Below, one piece after another: positions 1 through 10,193 of a stretch of DNA of 64,000 bases (the first letter of the stretch is position 1; every line of letters begins with the position of its first letter). Below the pieces are notes generated by a model that was not told the origin of the DNA, ran no database searches, and worked only from the letters and a program-made list of their open reading frames with translations. The DNA is taken from assembly GCA_028386065.3 (NCBI GenBank), contig JAKUCV010001799.1, positions 20,788 to 84,787 of the forward strand, in the 5' to 3' direction. This DNA comes from Turnera subulata. Taxonomy: Eukaryota; Streptophyta; Magnoliopsida; Malpighiales; Passifloraceae. The position numbers and the translations under genes were made by a program.

Positions 1-617
1 GTCTTTGGCCATAAGAATAATGAAATAAATAATAAATTATGATAAGGATGTCGATCCTTGATTTTGGAGTGGGATGTCTATCCCGGTGTTTTGGTTAGTG
101 ATGTTGATCCTTGTGATCTGATTTTGATGATGATAATATAATTGTCACGTGGTAAGTAGTGGTACGACTCGATGGTTTAAGACTATTTTGTGGTGGCCTT
201 GACCTAGGTTACTTGTGATAAGCATGTCTATGCTTGGGATGTCTATCCCTTGGTTCGTATTTTTAGGATGTCTATCCCTGGGTTCGTATTTTTGGGATGT
301 CGATCCTTGGGTTCTTTTGCATTTGGTCTGGCACCCGAGATATGTTGATAACCAGGTCTGACCCCTAGCTTATCCCGGATCCATAGTTTACATCAGTGTC
401 GCCTACAGTGTCTTGTGAGTTATTATGTCTTCCGCTGTGCATTATTTTTACTATTGTTGGGCCATTGGGCCGGATATGATGTTATCATTGTTTTATTTTT
501 GGGTTGTTGAGCCAGAGTTTCTGTTGTATACACTGTATGCTGGGCTTGGTTTGGTTGGGTCGTCACAGTTCCGGCACGTGTTTACTGTGTACGGTAAATA
601 CGGGTCGGGGCGTTTCA
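1..617 (+). repeat. 5' LTR (3' part) of P1
   Basis: It matches 5159-6056 of the 3' LTR almost base for base and ends in GTTTCA at 617. Relative to the 3' copy it lacks about 290 bp (equivalent of about 5531-5816, between 'agcttatcc' and 'cggatcc' near 375). That gap includes the block around 5700-5755 that is conserved in all related LTRs of the window. The remainder of this LTR lies before the window. Confidence 0.85.
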
Positions 618-620
618 TTT

Positions 621-632
621 TGGTAGCGGAGC
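621..632 (+). other. primer binding site of P1
   Basis: TGGTAGCGGAGC begins 4 bases after the 5' LTR. It matches the usual plant initiator-Met primer site TGGTATCAGAGC at 10 of 12 positions. The same 12-mer follows the 5' LTRs of P2, G1, G2 and even copia C1. Confidence 0.6.
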
Positions 633-892
633 GGGCGTTAGGTCTTGTTGGGAAGTCTTTGTGTGTTTGTTGTTCTTGTTTGCATAGTTCGCTCCATTTG
701 TTTATTATTTTATATCATTTTAGTTAGTGCATTATGGATCCAGTCAAGGGACGCCAGCTATCGCAGAACATTCACATACGAGGTAAATGATGCCATAAAT
801 AAGCAGAAATATAAATATTATTAATAATACTAATAATTTCATTACAAAGATAAATATTACATTAATATTTTATAAAAAAAATAAAAATACAT

Positions 893-1576
893 TCATCTTC
901 TCGGAACGACGTTGACCCTGAAGCTGTTGGGGTCATTGTTGATGTTGACCGTGATCCTGTTGCTCCACGAGAACCACATGCCGCCCGCGTTATTCTGGCC
1001 AAGGAGCTCCAACCGGTTTGCTGCAGGGAACCGGAGAGGGATGAGACCGTGATCGTCTTCAGGCTGCCATTGGGTCTTCGTGACAAGAACCATGTTTGGC
1101 TTGCACTGGTTCTTCAGGCCCCTCAGGGTACACGAGAACTCCTGGGAACGCCTAGCGACTCCTCTGCAGTTCCACACCAGTAGTCGGGCCTTTGGCCAAG
1201 TTGGAGGTAGACGACTTACTCTGGGCATGCTCTGGGCAGTCATCGAGAGCTGGTAGTAGGAACCTTGCTCTGGGAAATGACAAGTGGACTCAAGGTTGAA
1301 CTCCTGAAGTCTTTTGGAGATGAAGAACATGACAGAGTTTGCCGAGCCGTAGGAGGAGGTCCTCATGGTGCCATGGTCCTCTAGGAAGAACGTCTCTTCC
1401 ACGGGAGTGACGAAGAATCTGGACGAGTAGAGTTCGTCGACAAAGACCAGAAGGGGCATCCTACCGAGTTCATTCGGTAGTTCCTCTGGACGCTCGTTGA
1501 TCATGCTATAGGCCAGCCGGTTTCTTCTGCCTAGGTTGGCACCTTTGACGAAGAAGACGGATGATGGAGCAGGCAT
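893..1576 (-). CDS. antisense ORF-a of P1 (227 aa, truncated LINE-endonuclease-like)
   Basis: This intact 227-codon ORF runs opposite to the element. Residues 1-125 match nothing I recognise. Residues 131-227 resemble the first part of the APE-type endonuclease of plant LINEs: WNCRG at 135-139, KPNMVLVT at 159-166, and GGMWFSW at 198-204 corresponding to the LINE 'GGL..LW'. The ORF ends before the later catalytic Asp/His motifs, and the Glu expected after 'VT' (present in P2) is Lys here. Nuclease activity is therefore unlikely. Homologues lie at 49691-50374, 24794-25478 and 32021-32703, all antisense in their elements. A TATA box lies about 112 bp upstream (1687-1695). Function unknown. Confidence 0.65.
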   Translation of the reverse strand: MPAPSSVFFVKGANLGRRNRLAYSMINERPEELPNELGRMPLLVFVDELYSSRFFVTPVEETFFLEDHGTMRTSSYGSANSVMFFISKRLQEFNLESTCHFPEQGSYYQLSMTAQSMPRVSRLPPTWPKARLLVWNCRGVARRSQEFSCTLRGLKNQCKPNMVLVTKTQWQPEDDHGLIPLRFPAANRLELLGQNNAGGMWFSWSNRITVNINNDPNSFRVNVVPRR

Positions 1577-1686
1577 CGTGTTTTGGACGCGTTGGTGTTT
1601 TGTTTTTCCGAGAATTGTGGTTTTGTTTGCCTTCGCGTTTTGTTTGCTTTAAGATGCGTTGTGGTTTTTTCCATCCGCTGTTTTGC

Positions 1687-1695
1687 CTTTTATAG
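1687..1695 (-). promoter_or_regulatory. TATA box of P1 ORF-a
   Basis: On the minus strand this reads CTATAAAAG, about 112 bp before the ORF-a ATG at 1576. P2 has GTATAAAAG at the same distance from its ORF-a start. Confidence 0.5.
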
Positions 1696-1744
1696 AAAAA
1701 TGTTTACCAGTTTTTCAAAGTACAGACCCCACCTGTCCCCGTTT

Positions 1745-1935
1745 AAAAAAAAAGAAAAAAAAAAGAAGAAGAAGGAAATAGAAAAGAAAAGAGAAAAAAA
1801 AGAGAGATAAAGTAGCAGAAAAGAAAAGAAAAAAAAAAAAGAAAAAAAAAGGGGAAAGAAGAAAAAAAGGTAAAAGAAGGAAAAAAAAAAGAGGAAGGCA
1901 AGAAAAAAAAAGATGAAATAGAGATAAAAAATTTT
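1745..1935. repeat. A/G-rich low-complexity tract
   Basis: Nearly pure purine on the plus strand. It creates Lys/Arg- or Phe/Leu-rich open frames on either strand that have no other support. It lies upstream of ORF-a in the antisense direction and is absent at the equivalent place in P2 (about 50500-50560). Confidence 0.8.
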
Positions 1936-2651
1936 TCGGGGATAAGAAAAATAGATTCTTTTCACAAAACTCCAAACTGTTTTCGGTCTTCAAGATTTTG
2001 CCTTTTGAAAATTTTGTTGTTGCCTCATTTATTGCTTCGTTAATTTATACGTTTTTCGGGCTACAAATCCCAGTGTTTTTTTAGCTCCTTCCCATCTTAT
2101 GATTTTCTATCTCCTTGGCTACTTTGTTTTATTGTCTTTAAAACTTTTTCCTGCACCTTTTATCTCATGCATCCGTGACCGTTGAGGCTAGACTGATGGG
2201 ACCATACCTCGAGTAGAGCGCATGTGCGACAAGCTTACACCTGTTCGGGCATCGTGGAGAGAACGAGACTTGACAAACGTTTTTGGCTCATGCGGAATTT
2301 GTGAACAAGTGGGTATGTTTCTTTCAAGGGTCACAGGATGCTCTCGTGATCGTCACCGTGCGAGTTAACGGTCGTCTTTTTCACGAGGGAAACCGACGTC
2401 ACCGTTAGCTCCATATGTCACGTTTCTCGGGATCGAGGATGGTTACGATCGATCTAGAGCGCCGAGCATGAAAATATGTTTTTGCTTTAATTTCTTTATG
2501 TTTTGATCTGTTAAACGAGTTTTGTTTTTAATGTCCTTATGTTTGGTTTATATTCTTATTGTTAAGTTTTGTTTTGCCTTGAGATGTTTTGATTTTCCAT
2601 TTAACATAAGATTTTGTAACATAAGAATTTTGATTTAAAGAGAAAACTTAT

Positions 2652-2661
2652 TTTATTTATT
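2652..2661 (-). terminator. poly(A) signals after ORF-b of P1
   Basis: Two overlapping AATAAA hexamers on the minus strand, about 35 nt after the ORF-b stop. The P2 copy also has AATAAA repeats after its ORF-b. Confidence 0.4.
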
Positions 2662-2693
2662 CATAACGGTTTTACAACAGGAGAAGAAGTACT

Positions 2694-3071
2694 CTATGAA
2701 GTTACTTGCTTTTCAAGATCTTTTACAAGCTTTTGTATGTTTTTCATGTGAGGAAAGAGCTCCGCGCACGCCAATTCTATCTGCATCACCGCCGAGCTGA
2801 TCTTCTTCAGTGAGACGTTCAGCTGCGTCAGTGTTTGCTGCGGAGAGCTGCTTTCAGCAGTTGCCTTGCCCTTCCTATCCTCAGCTTCTTTGGGAGCACG
2901 CTTCATTTGCCGTCTGTTGGAGACGACCATGTGCTCTTTCAGGCCGATGATGTTCGTCTTGAAGCGCTTCTTTGGCGGTTCTTCATCGGAGCTTGTCGGA
3001 AAGGCAGTGCCACCGATATAGCTGTTGTTCTCGGAGTCTGAGGTAGTTCGAGAACGGATTGGAGAGTCCAT
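2694..3071 (-). CDS. antisense ORF-b of P1 (125 aa, basic motif plus coiled coil)
   Basis: Intact ORF opposite to the element. The N-terminus is Ser/Asp/Glu-rich. PPKKRFK at 32-38 looks like a nuclear localisation signal. The C-terminal 45 residues, from LTQLNVSLKK on, have a hydrophobic heptad spacing suggestive of a coiled coil. The P2 copy (51309-51686) has the same length with no indels and about 14 amino-acid differences, alongside many silent changes. A TATA-like TATATAAA lies about 35-42 bp upstream (3106-3113), and AATAAA signals lie just past the stop. No family recognised. ORF-a follows about 1.1 kb downstream on the same strand. Confidence 0.6.
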   Translation of the reverse strand: MDSPIRSRTTSDSENNSYIGGTAFPTSSDEEPPKKRFKTNIIGLKEHMVVSNRRQMKRAPKEAEDRKGKATAESSSPQQTLTQLNVSLKKISSAVMQIELACAELFPHMKNIQKLVKDLEKQVTS

Positions 3072-3105
3072 GACTGCGTGTGAGTTTGCCAGTCATGAGG
3101 TTCGG

Positions 3106-3113
3106 TTTATATA
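3106..3113 (-). promoter_or_regulatory. TATA box of P1 ORF-b
   Basis: TATATAAA on the minus strand, 35-42 bp before the ORF-b ATG. This would give a very short leader. P2 has CTATAAGA at the corresponding place (51723-51730). Confidence 0.45.
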
Positions 3114-3257
3114 AGAGGACGAGATGTCGCTTAAGGGTATAAGCGGTATCTCGCGTTGAGGTTGGACACCTGGTGGAGTATACCAGAAGCTTATCGTGGT
3201 AGGACCCACGGATAAGACGGAATTTCGTGGACGAAATTCCTTTTAAGGTGGGTAGAC

Positions 3258-6056
3258 TGTAACAGCCCGGGTAAAAATTTGGATTTTTACCAGGACTGTA
3301 AAAGTCTTTCTACAGTGATTTTCCAGAAGAATTAATCTTGGGTAATTAATTCAAGGTAAATCGGGCGTCGTTTTTCGAAACCGAGGGTTTTCCCGCGCTC
3401 GAGATTTTTTCGTGGATTTTCGGACCAAAGTTGGTATTTTTCAGGTCCCAGAATCCTTAGAAAAATCACACCGGAAAATAGCTAAGTGGGTGTATCAGTT
3501 ATTTTCTAGTCCGGATCGGACCCGCCTCATATGTAGGCAAACCTGCATAATTGAAGCAACTATGCAGGCGGCTGATGTGCAGTGTTTTCATCGGTTAAAA
3601 AGCAGTTGGGAAGAGGAAGAAAGGGAGAGGAGAGGAAAAACAAAAAGAGAGAAAAAGAAAAAGAGAGGAAAAGAGAAAAAAGAGAGAAAGAAAAAAAGAG
3701 AGAAAAAGAAAGAAGAAAAAGAAGAAAAAAAAAAGAAATAGGAATCGGAAAAAAGAGAAGAAAAAAATAATAAAATAATAAATACAGAAAATAGAAAGAA
3801 AATAAAAAAAGGAAAAAAAAGGAAAACCCGGGTGAACAATTCGTCACCCGGATCCTCTCCTCGGTTACTGTACACGAGATGGAGTTCCAGGCCGTCTCTC
3901 GCTGCACCGCCGCCAACATCGTCCGAGCTGAGCCGACGCGACCTCGAAGCCGTCGCCCCCGTCGCCTTCCGCCGCGAGACGCGCAGCCGGCGAGCGTTGA
4001 CCCGCGAGCAGACCCGCGGATCTGCTTCTCCTCCGCTCTGCTCAGCCACCGTGACGCCTCGTGCCGCCTCTCCACCGCCCTTGGAGTCGCCTCGAGCTCG
4101 CCTTCCTCGCGGTTTCCTTCTCTTCGCGTCAGTCACGCCGCCGCCGTCATCAAGGTGAGAAACCCGTTTTCACGGGCGGGTCGCGGCCGGGTCGCGCCTG
4201 GGTTGGATCCTGGGCAGTCCGATTTAATTTAAAATATATATATATGTATTTATTTATTATACTGGTATTAATTTCTGAAAAAAAAATATACATATGTTCT
4301 AAAAATATAGTAAGTTTAGATTATGGTATATATATGTGTATACTTTTATTCTTTGCAAATAAAATAACTATGTTTTATTTTTTTTTAGAAATTGTTATTT
4401 GGAAAAAGATATGTATATGTAAATATATTTATTTCTGCTGGAATATAACTCTGGGAAGATATATATTTTGAGAAAATCTGTTAGTATGGATTTTGGTATT
4501 CTGGAAAATATATATATATATGTATATATACTTTGATTCTTGGAATTAAAGATAATTATATTATTGTTTTGAAAATTATTATTATGTTTATAACATGATA
4601 TGTACATTCTGGAAATTATGTATATGTTATTATTTTTTAAAAAAATTATGGTGATTATAATTTGGGAAGTATAATTAATTTATGAATATATTTTTTAAAA
4701 AAGGTTTTATTTAAAGTGTGATACCGAAATTATATTCGAATATACGTACGGTATAATATTTTCGGTAGAAGATGATAATAAAGTATATGAACCGGGATGG
4801 GTTTATTTCGCGGTATTGGCATCATAGCATACCTATTATGTGCGTTTATGTGAGCATATTGTTTTGTCGTGTAGGTTTGATATCGGGCAGTTTCCCGAGG
4901 AGCCGGCTTCGGACCGGACATTGTCTTCGGAGTTGAGTAATCGGCCAAGGTGAAGATGGATTTCCTTCAATATGTGCCTGTATTACTCAGTTATTGTGTT
5001 TGATGATTATTGCATTGTTGGATGTTGCATTTGCTGTGGTTTGATTCGGGATGTTTATCCCATTGTCTTGATTGTTGTCGGGATGTTTATCCCAGTATTT
5101 TGATTTGGTTTTTGGGATGTTTATCCCCGTGCGTCGGGTTTTGGATATTTATTTTCGTGTCTTTGGCCATAAGAATAATGGAATAAATAATAAATTATGA
5201 TAAGGATGTCGATCCTTGATTTTAGAGTGGGATGTCTATCCCGGTGTTTTGGTTAGGGATGTTGATCCCTGTGATCTGATTTTGATGATGATAATATAAT
5301 TGTCACGTGGTAAGTAGTGGTACGACTCGATGGTTTAAGACTATTTTGTGGTGGCCTTGACCTGGGTTACTTGTGATAAGCATGTCTATGCTTGGGATGT
5401 CTATCCCGTGAGTATTTTTGGGATGTCAATCCCTGGGTTCGTATTTTTGGGATGTCGATCCCTGGGTTCTCTTGGATTTGGTCTGGCACCCGAGATATGT
5501 TGATAACCAGGTCTGACCCCTAGCTTATCCGTGACGGAGCCCGGAAAGATAAAATTTGAAAATGGATTTTTGATTTAGTCTTTAAGGTCTTAGACCGGTT
5601 TTGGGTCGAGTCGTTTGGTTTGGTATATTTTGGCGGTTTTTGCCTGTTTCGACTTTGAGTAATTTTTACGGTTGCATATTGATCGTCTATCCATGGTTGT
5701 GAGCACTTCGGACTCACCCCTCACCTGCGGGCTTTCATCCCGTAGGATGAGTTATTTGTGGTACAGGTTTGGTGCATTCAAGAGAGGCTGCGGCGTTATC
5801 CCTTGGACAGGGCTCGGATCCATAGTTTGCATCAGTGTCGCATACAATGTCTTGTCAGTTATTAAGTCTTCCGCTGTGCATTATTTTTACTATTGATGGG
5901 CCATTGGGCCGGATATGATGCTATCATTGTTTTATTTTTGGGCTGTTGAGCCCGAGTTTCTGTTGTATACACTGTATGCTGGGCTTGGTTTGGTTGGGTC
6001 GTCACAGTTCCGGCACGTGTTTACTGTGTACGGTAAATACGGGTCGGGGTGTTTCA
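3258..6056 (+). repeat. 3' LTR of P1 (2.8 kb)
   Basis: It starts TGTAACAG and ends GTTTCA. Segments in order: start (3258-3590); a purine-rich tract (3600-3830); a CpG-rich block (about 3835-4215) giving spurious long ORFs on both strands; an AT-rich part with TATA runs (4215-4740); a hairpin array (5048-5462); a block conserved among all related LTRs (about 5695-5755); and the 3' end. The same order recurs in P2, P3, G and S. Confidence 0.9.
5048..5462 (+). repeat. hairpin array in P-type LTR
   Basis: Eleven short inverted repeats with 4-nt loops of form GTYN. Most have the stem GGGAT/ATCCC (5048, 5080, 5114, 5229, 5394, 5420, 5449). Variants are AAGGAT/ATCCTT (5202), AGGGAT/ATCCCT (5255) and AAGCAT/ATGCTT (5378). 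Both arms change together. The array is also present in the LTR copies at 1-420, 48490-48850, 53730-54080 and 55140-55560. Confidence 0.85.
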
Positions 6057-6580
6057 CGTTCTATATATTTTATATTAATTCTAAATTTTTAAAGAAAAAT
6101 AATTTATTTTAAAATTTTTATATTAATTCTCAATTATTTATGTTTCTTACTCTTTTAATATTTGCTTAAATTTTAAAAAATATTGTAAGGATAATTATTC
6201 TATTCAATTTATTATATATTTTTGCCATTTATATAGATATCAGTTCTGTAAATATCATTTTTTATTTAAAATATTCCCCAAAATTTGCATTTTCAAATTT
6301 GTAACTTTTTTAATTACTTTTTTCTTTTTTTATGGCACATATTTCAGTTTAAATTTTATATTATTTCTCTATTTCTTTCTATTGAAATTTGGTTTACTAT
6401 CATGTTCTAATTAGAAAAAAAAAATTGTATGTGGTTGTTGATACTCTTGCTAACTTCTTTTTGATGAGTGTCAGTTAATTTATATTCTTCAATGAGAAAA
6501 AAAATTAATTTCCCTATCTTCCTCTCTCAATTTAATTTAGATGATTAGTTTTTCCTTGTGAAATGTAATTTAGATTAACT
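6057..6580. other. AT-rich spacer
   Basis: Strongly A+T-rich sequence with no long ORF and no recognisable element. It begins directly after the P1 LTR. Confidence 0.6.
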
Positions 6581-6659
6581 TTGCAGTATGTAAATATTAC
6601 TGTTGAGTTTTCAGAGGAGGAAGTCCTCGCCATGCCTCATACCCACATTGCATCCCAAT

Positions 6660-6960
6660 TTTTCATGGATTATGCAGAAGCAATGACCATTCTATTTGGT
6701 CACACTTTTGCATCCTCTTCAGGTTCCTTGATGTGGATCTCGAATCTGACAACCTCACGATCATACATGCAATTAACAATGCACAAGCACTCTTGGGAAT
6801 TTTGCTAATGAAAATTCTATGCTTAGTTACCAACCTATACTCGTTTATGCATACCAAACGAAATGCAAACAGTGTACCACATGAAGCTGGTCAGTATGCC
6901 AAAATTTGTCTTAGTAGAATTTTTCTTAGAAGACTTTCCTATATTGATTGTGCAATCAAT
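6660..6960 (+). pseudogene. RNase H-like (RVT_3) remnant of a LINE or related gene
   Basis: Two frames together read like the plant RNase H domain found at LINE ends: 'YAEAMTILFGH' with the active-site-type Glu in one frame (from about 6670), then 'LESDNLTIIHAINNA' with the SDN Asp motif (from 6733), then 'KRNANSVPHEAGQYAK', which resembles the usual R..N..AH.LA motif. The frame changes near 6730 and no full gene surrounds it. It is a decayed fragment. Confidence 0.55.
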
Positions 6961-7425
6961 GATGTAATATCCTGATTTTTACATCAATGAAAATTTCTCA
7001 TTTTTAAAGAATGCTAATGTTGATTTATGTGCCAAAAAATTGTTAATGGTGAACCAATAATTATTTTTTAATTATAGTAATATTTTTGTTTTGAGGATTC
7101 TCCACATTCAAGGAGTTACTTTAGATGCTATAAAGCATTGGACGTAGACCTGGTAATCAAATTATGGTTTTGTGGATGGATGAGGAAATTCCAATATAAC
7201 AAGAAGTTTTTTTTTATTTTAAATATTTTAGATAAATAAAACTTGGTTGGAAGGTTTTCTAACGGGCATCTGACGAGGTAAAACTACAAAGAAAAATTTT
7301 ATAAGGTTAAAACATAAATACTATTTAAGTTTTTTAAGATATTAAAATTATTTTCTTAATTTTTAGATACGAAAAGATAATACTTAAATAATCTAATAAC
7401 TTCTTGCCACCTAGGGTTTGTAAGC

Positions 7426-7665
7426 TTACACCCAAAACATGGGGTTGTACACTAGAAGCCACCTTATTTTGGGATTCCCGATCCCAAAATTGCCACCGAC
7501 AGCATAGGCTATTCCACCTGAAACCACAATACTCATCTGACATGTCTGTCTGTACGCAAAAAGAGGTTGGCTGTACCTGAACTCTTTTCCCGCTCTGAAG
7601 AGAGCAGCTCGCAAGCATCCGTCGTCCTGCTCCATCAGGAAAGATGGAGAGGTGTCGTTTTGCAC
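7426..7665 (-). pseudogene. possible kelch-type exon fragment
   Basis: An open frame of 79 codons contains 'SIVVSGGIAYAVGG' and 'VYNP', which resemble one blade of a kelch repeat. Only one such unit is seen and no flanking exons were found. It lies back-to-back with the PPR-A 5' region. Chance similarity is possible. Confidence 0.25.
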
Positions 7666-8104
7666 TGTGATAGGGGTTCGGTTGTGTGTGTATTTACATT
7701 TGCAAATGTCTAGTTCGGGCCAACTTCTTTCAGACCAAGTTTTCTCCTTGTGGGTTAAAAGGCCCCGAAGGGTCGTTTTGGGTTTCCAGGCTTGGGTTCT
7801 GCAAAAGGTAACCTATCTATGTTGGGTTGGGGTTTCTGGTGGAGTAAAATTAAACACAACGCAAGGCAGAGTAAGATGAACACAAAAGCCAAAGAAGCAG
7901 CGGACCATTCCCCATGGTTCGCGGGTTTTGTTCTTCACCAGCCGATGGGTGAGGATGTGCGTCCACAATTTGACTGACGTGGATAGTTAACTTCCGCTGT
8001 TATGCAAAAGGCAGAAGCAGAATACTGAATGATAAAAAAAAGCCGAGTACAGAGGCATTGAAAAGTGTCCACTTGGGGCTTATGTTCTTCGCCAGCTGCT
8101 TCTG
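7640..8104 (+). other. upstream region shared with PPR-B
   Basis: No gene of its own. The sequence from about 7645 up to the PPR-A ATG matches about 35562-35994 before PPR-B with small indels. The duplication therefore included promoter and leader. Beyond it, PPR-B is flanked by the Y retrotransposon. Confidence 0.6.
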
Positions 8105-9324
8105 ATGGGTAGGATTAATATTATTATGATGCTAAACCCATCTCCTTCAAGATCCCTTCTTTCCTCGCTCTTAGCCTTCACCTTCACCAGTAAGTCTTCT
8201 GCCTCCTGTCTCCGTGCTTACAGTAATTCCACCAATGGCAATAGCAGTGGCAGTGCCAGTAGACACAAACCCAAATCCAAACCCACTTATGCTAGTCTAG
8301 ATGATGCTCTGTCTTCCTTCCATAGGATGCTTCATAAGAATCCTTTGCCTTCGATTGTACAATTCAATCAATTGTTGTCTTCTATAGTCCGAATGGGACA
8401 TTATGAGACGGTGATCTCATTGGCCAAACAAATGGAATTGCGATGTCTACACTCTCTCCATTTTGACCAATTGCTTTTGCCATTCGGGTCGAGTGGATTT
8501 GGGTTTCTCTGCTTTTGGCAAAATCATTAAACTGGGTTTGCAGCCTGATGTTGTTATGTTTACCACCTTGATTAATGGGCTTTGCAAGGCCGATAAAATC
8601 GCAGAGGCAGTGGTGTTGTTTGACGAAATGGTTGCCAATGGCTGCTAGCCCAATGTAAACACTTATACTACTATAGTACATGGCATGTGCAAGATTGGGA
8701 AAACCAATGTGGCTGTTGGTTTGCTACGAAGAATGGAAGAGGTAGGTTGCCATCCAAATGTACTGACCTACAGCACGGTCATAGATGGCCTCTGCAAGAA
8801 TGGGCAAGTTGCTGAGGCTTTGGATCTCTTCTCCAAAATGACAAACAAAGGAATTTCACCGACCGTTGTCACTTACACCTCCTTGATTCAAGGCCTTTGC
8901 AATTCCAGGCAATGGAAACAAGCTTCTACTTTGCTCTCTAAAATGTTGGCTTTGAATATTGCCCCTACAGTCTTCACCTTCAGTATATTGGTTGATGCTC
9001 TTTGCAAAGACGGCTTGGCTCCAGAGGCACATGCTTTGCTCGAAACAATGGCTCAGTGGGGTATACAGCCTGATGTCATCATGTACGATTCACTGATGGA
9101 TGGATATTGTTTACGGAAGGAAATGGATAAAGCTAGACAAGTGTTTGATTTTATGATGGAAAAAGATTGCAGACTAGATGTTTATAGTTACAGCATGTTG
9201 ATTAACGGACTCTACAAGATACGTAAGGTAGATGAGGCTAAACAGCTTTTTGATGAAATGTCTGATAAAGGTTTGGTTCCCGACGTAGTTACTTGCACTA
9301 CTCTCTTAGGTGGCTTATCACAAA
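8105..9324 (+). pseudogene. PPR-A: broken Rf-like P-class pentatricopeptide repeat gene
   Basis: The N-terminus (MGRINIIMMLNPSPSRS, then Ser/Arg-rich) looks like an organelle transit peptide. It is followed by 35-residue P-class PPR repeats of the Rf-like type (for example 'TYSTVIDGLCKNGQVAEALD', 'AYDSL'-like units, 'YSYSMLINGLYKIRKVDEAK'). Such proteins bind organelle RNA. About eight repeats can be read across three frame segments. Lesions: a 14 bp deletion near 8443 relative to PPR-B shifts the frame; CAG has become TAG at about 8646; the 3' end is replaced by copia sequence from about 9325. A paralogue lies at 35995-37137. It cannot encode a full protein as it stands. Confidence 0.85.
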
Positions 9325-10193
9325 AGATCCAAAAGGCTTCTCAGGCTAAGTCAGAGTACATATATTGACAAGGTGCTAAAGAGGTTTAGCATGCAAGATT
9401 CCAAGAAAGAATTCTTGCCCTTGTCACATGGCGTAGCTCTCTCAAAGAATCAATGTCCTAGTACGACTAAGGAGAGAGAGCAGATGAGTAAGATTCCTTA
9501 TGCTTCTGCAATAGGATCTATCATGTATTCCATGCTATGTACTCGACCGGATGTCGCTTATGCTTTGAGTGTCACAAGAAGATACCAAGCTGATCCCGGT
9601 GAGAGTCACTGGATAGCAGTTAAGAACATCCTTAAGTACTTGAGAAGGAATAAGGATGCATTCCTGGTTTACGGAAGCGTGGATGAGCTTGTTGTAAAGG
9701 GTTACACTGATGCTAGCTTCCAAACTGATAGGGATGATTTTAGATCGCAGTCAGGTTATGTGTTTTGTCTTGAAGGTGGTGTTGTATGCTAGAAGAGTTC
9801 AAAGCATGAGACAGTTGCCGATTCTACAACCGAGGCTGAGTATATTGCTGCCTCAGATGTAGCGAAAGAGGTTGTTTGGATCAAGAAGTTCGTAATTGAA
9901 CTTGGGGTAGTTCCGAGCAATGAGAGTCTGATTGAGCTCTATTGTGATAACAATGGGACAATCGCTCAGGCTCAGGAACCTAGATACCACCAGAGATCCA
10001 AACATATTCTCCGACGCTATCATCTTATTAGAGAGATCATAGATATAGGCGATGTTAGACTGTGCAGAGTTCCATCTGAGAACAATGTAGCAGATCTGTT
10101 GACTAAGCCACTCACACAACAGAAGCATGATGGTCATGCTGCGTCCATTGGTATTAGATACATGTATGATTGGCTTTAGTGCAAGTGGGAGAT
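9325..10193 (+). pseudogene. 5'-truncated copia pol end (RT tail and RNase H) of C1 family
   Basis: It matches 16241-17110 of the full C1 element nearly base for base. The readable part covers the end of reverse transcriptase and RNase H (TDASFQ, STTEAEYIAASD, YCDNNGT, TKPLTQQKH). A TGG codon is now TAG at 9789. It starts abruptly inside the PPR-A frame at about 9325. The upstream part of this copy and its own 5' LTR are missing. Confidence 0.9.

Larger units (their letters stand above)
1..6056 (+). mobile_element. P1: non-autonomous Ty3/gypsy LTR element with antisense genes
   Basis: The element consists of a 5' LTR end (1-617, cut by the window edge), a primer site, an internal region of about 2.6 kb (618-3257) and a 3' LTR (3258-6056). 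LTR termini are TGTAACAG and GTTTCA. The sequence before the 3' LTR (a GGACGAAATT block, then TTTTAAGGTGGG) is shared with the pol-bearing G element at 38281-47920, whose RT and C-terminal residues look like Tekay-type chromoviruses. No gag or pol is visible in P1. The internal region instead has two minus-strand ORFs, so P1 must have depended on proteins of another element. Assignment to Tekay is by inference from the related G copies. Confidence 0.85.

Noticed and set aside
425..727. 100-codon ORF and its counterparts at 5915, 49238 and 54268
   Set aside because: They cover the 3' part of P-type LTRs. The repeated occurrence reflects the LTR, and the frame crosses the LTR/primer-site junction.
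3412..4232. ORFs of 109-182 codons on both strands
   Set aside because: They lie in the purine tract and CpG-rich block of the P1 LTR. The translations are Lys/Glu- or Phe/Ser-rich or Arg/Ala/Pro-rich low complexity, and frames are not kept in the P2 and G LTRs.
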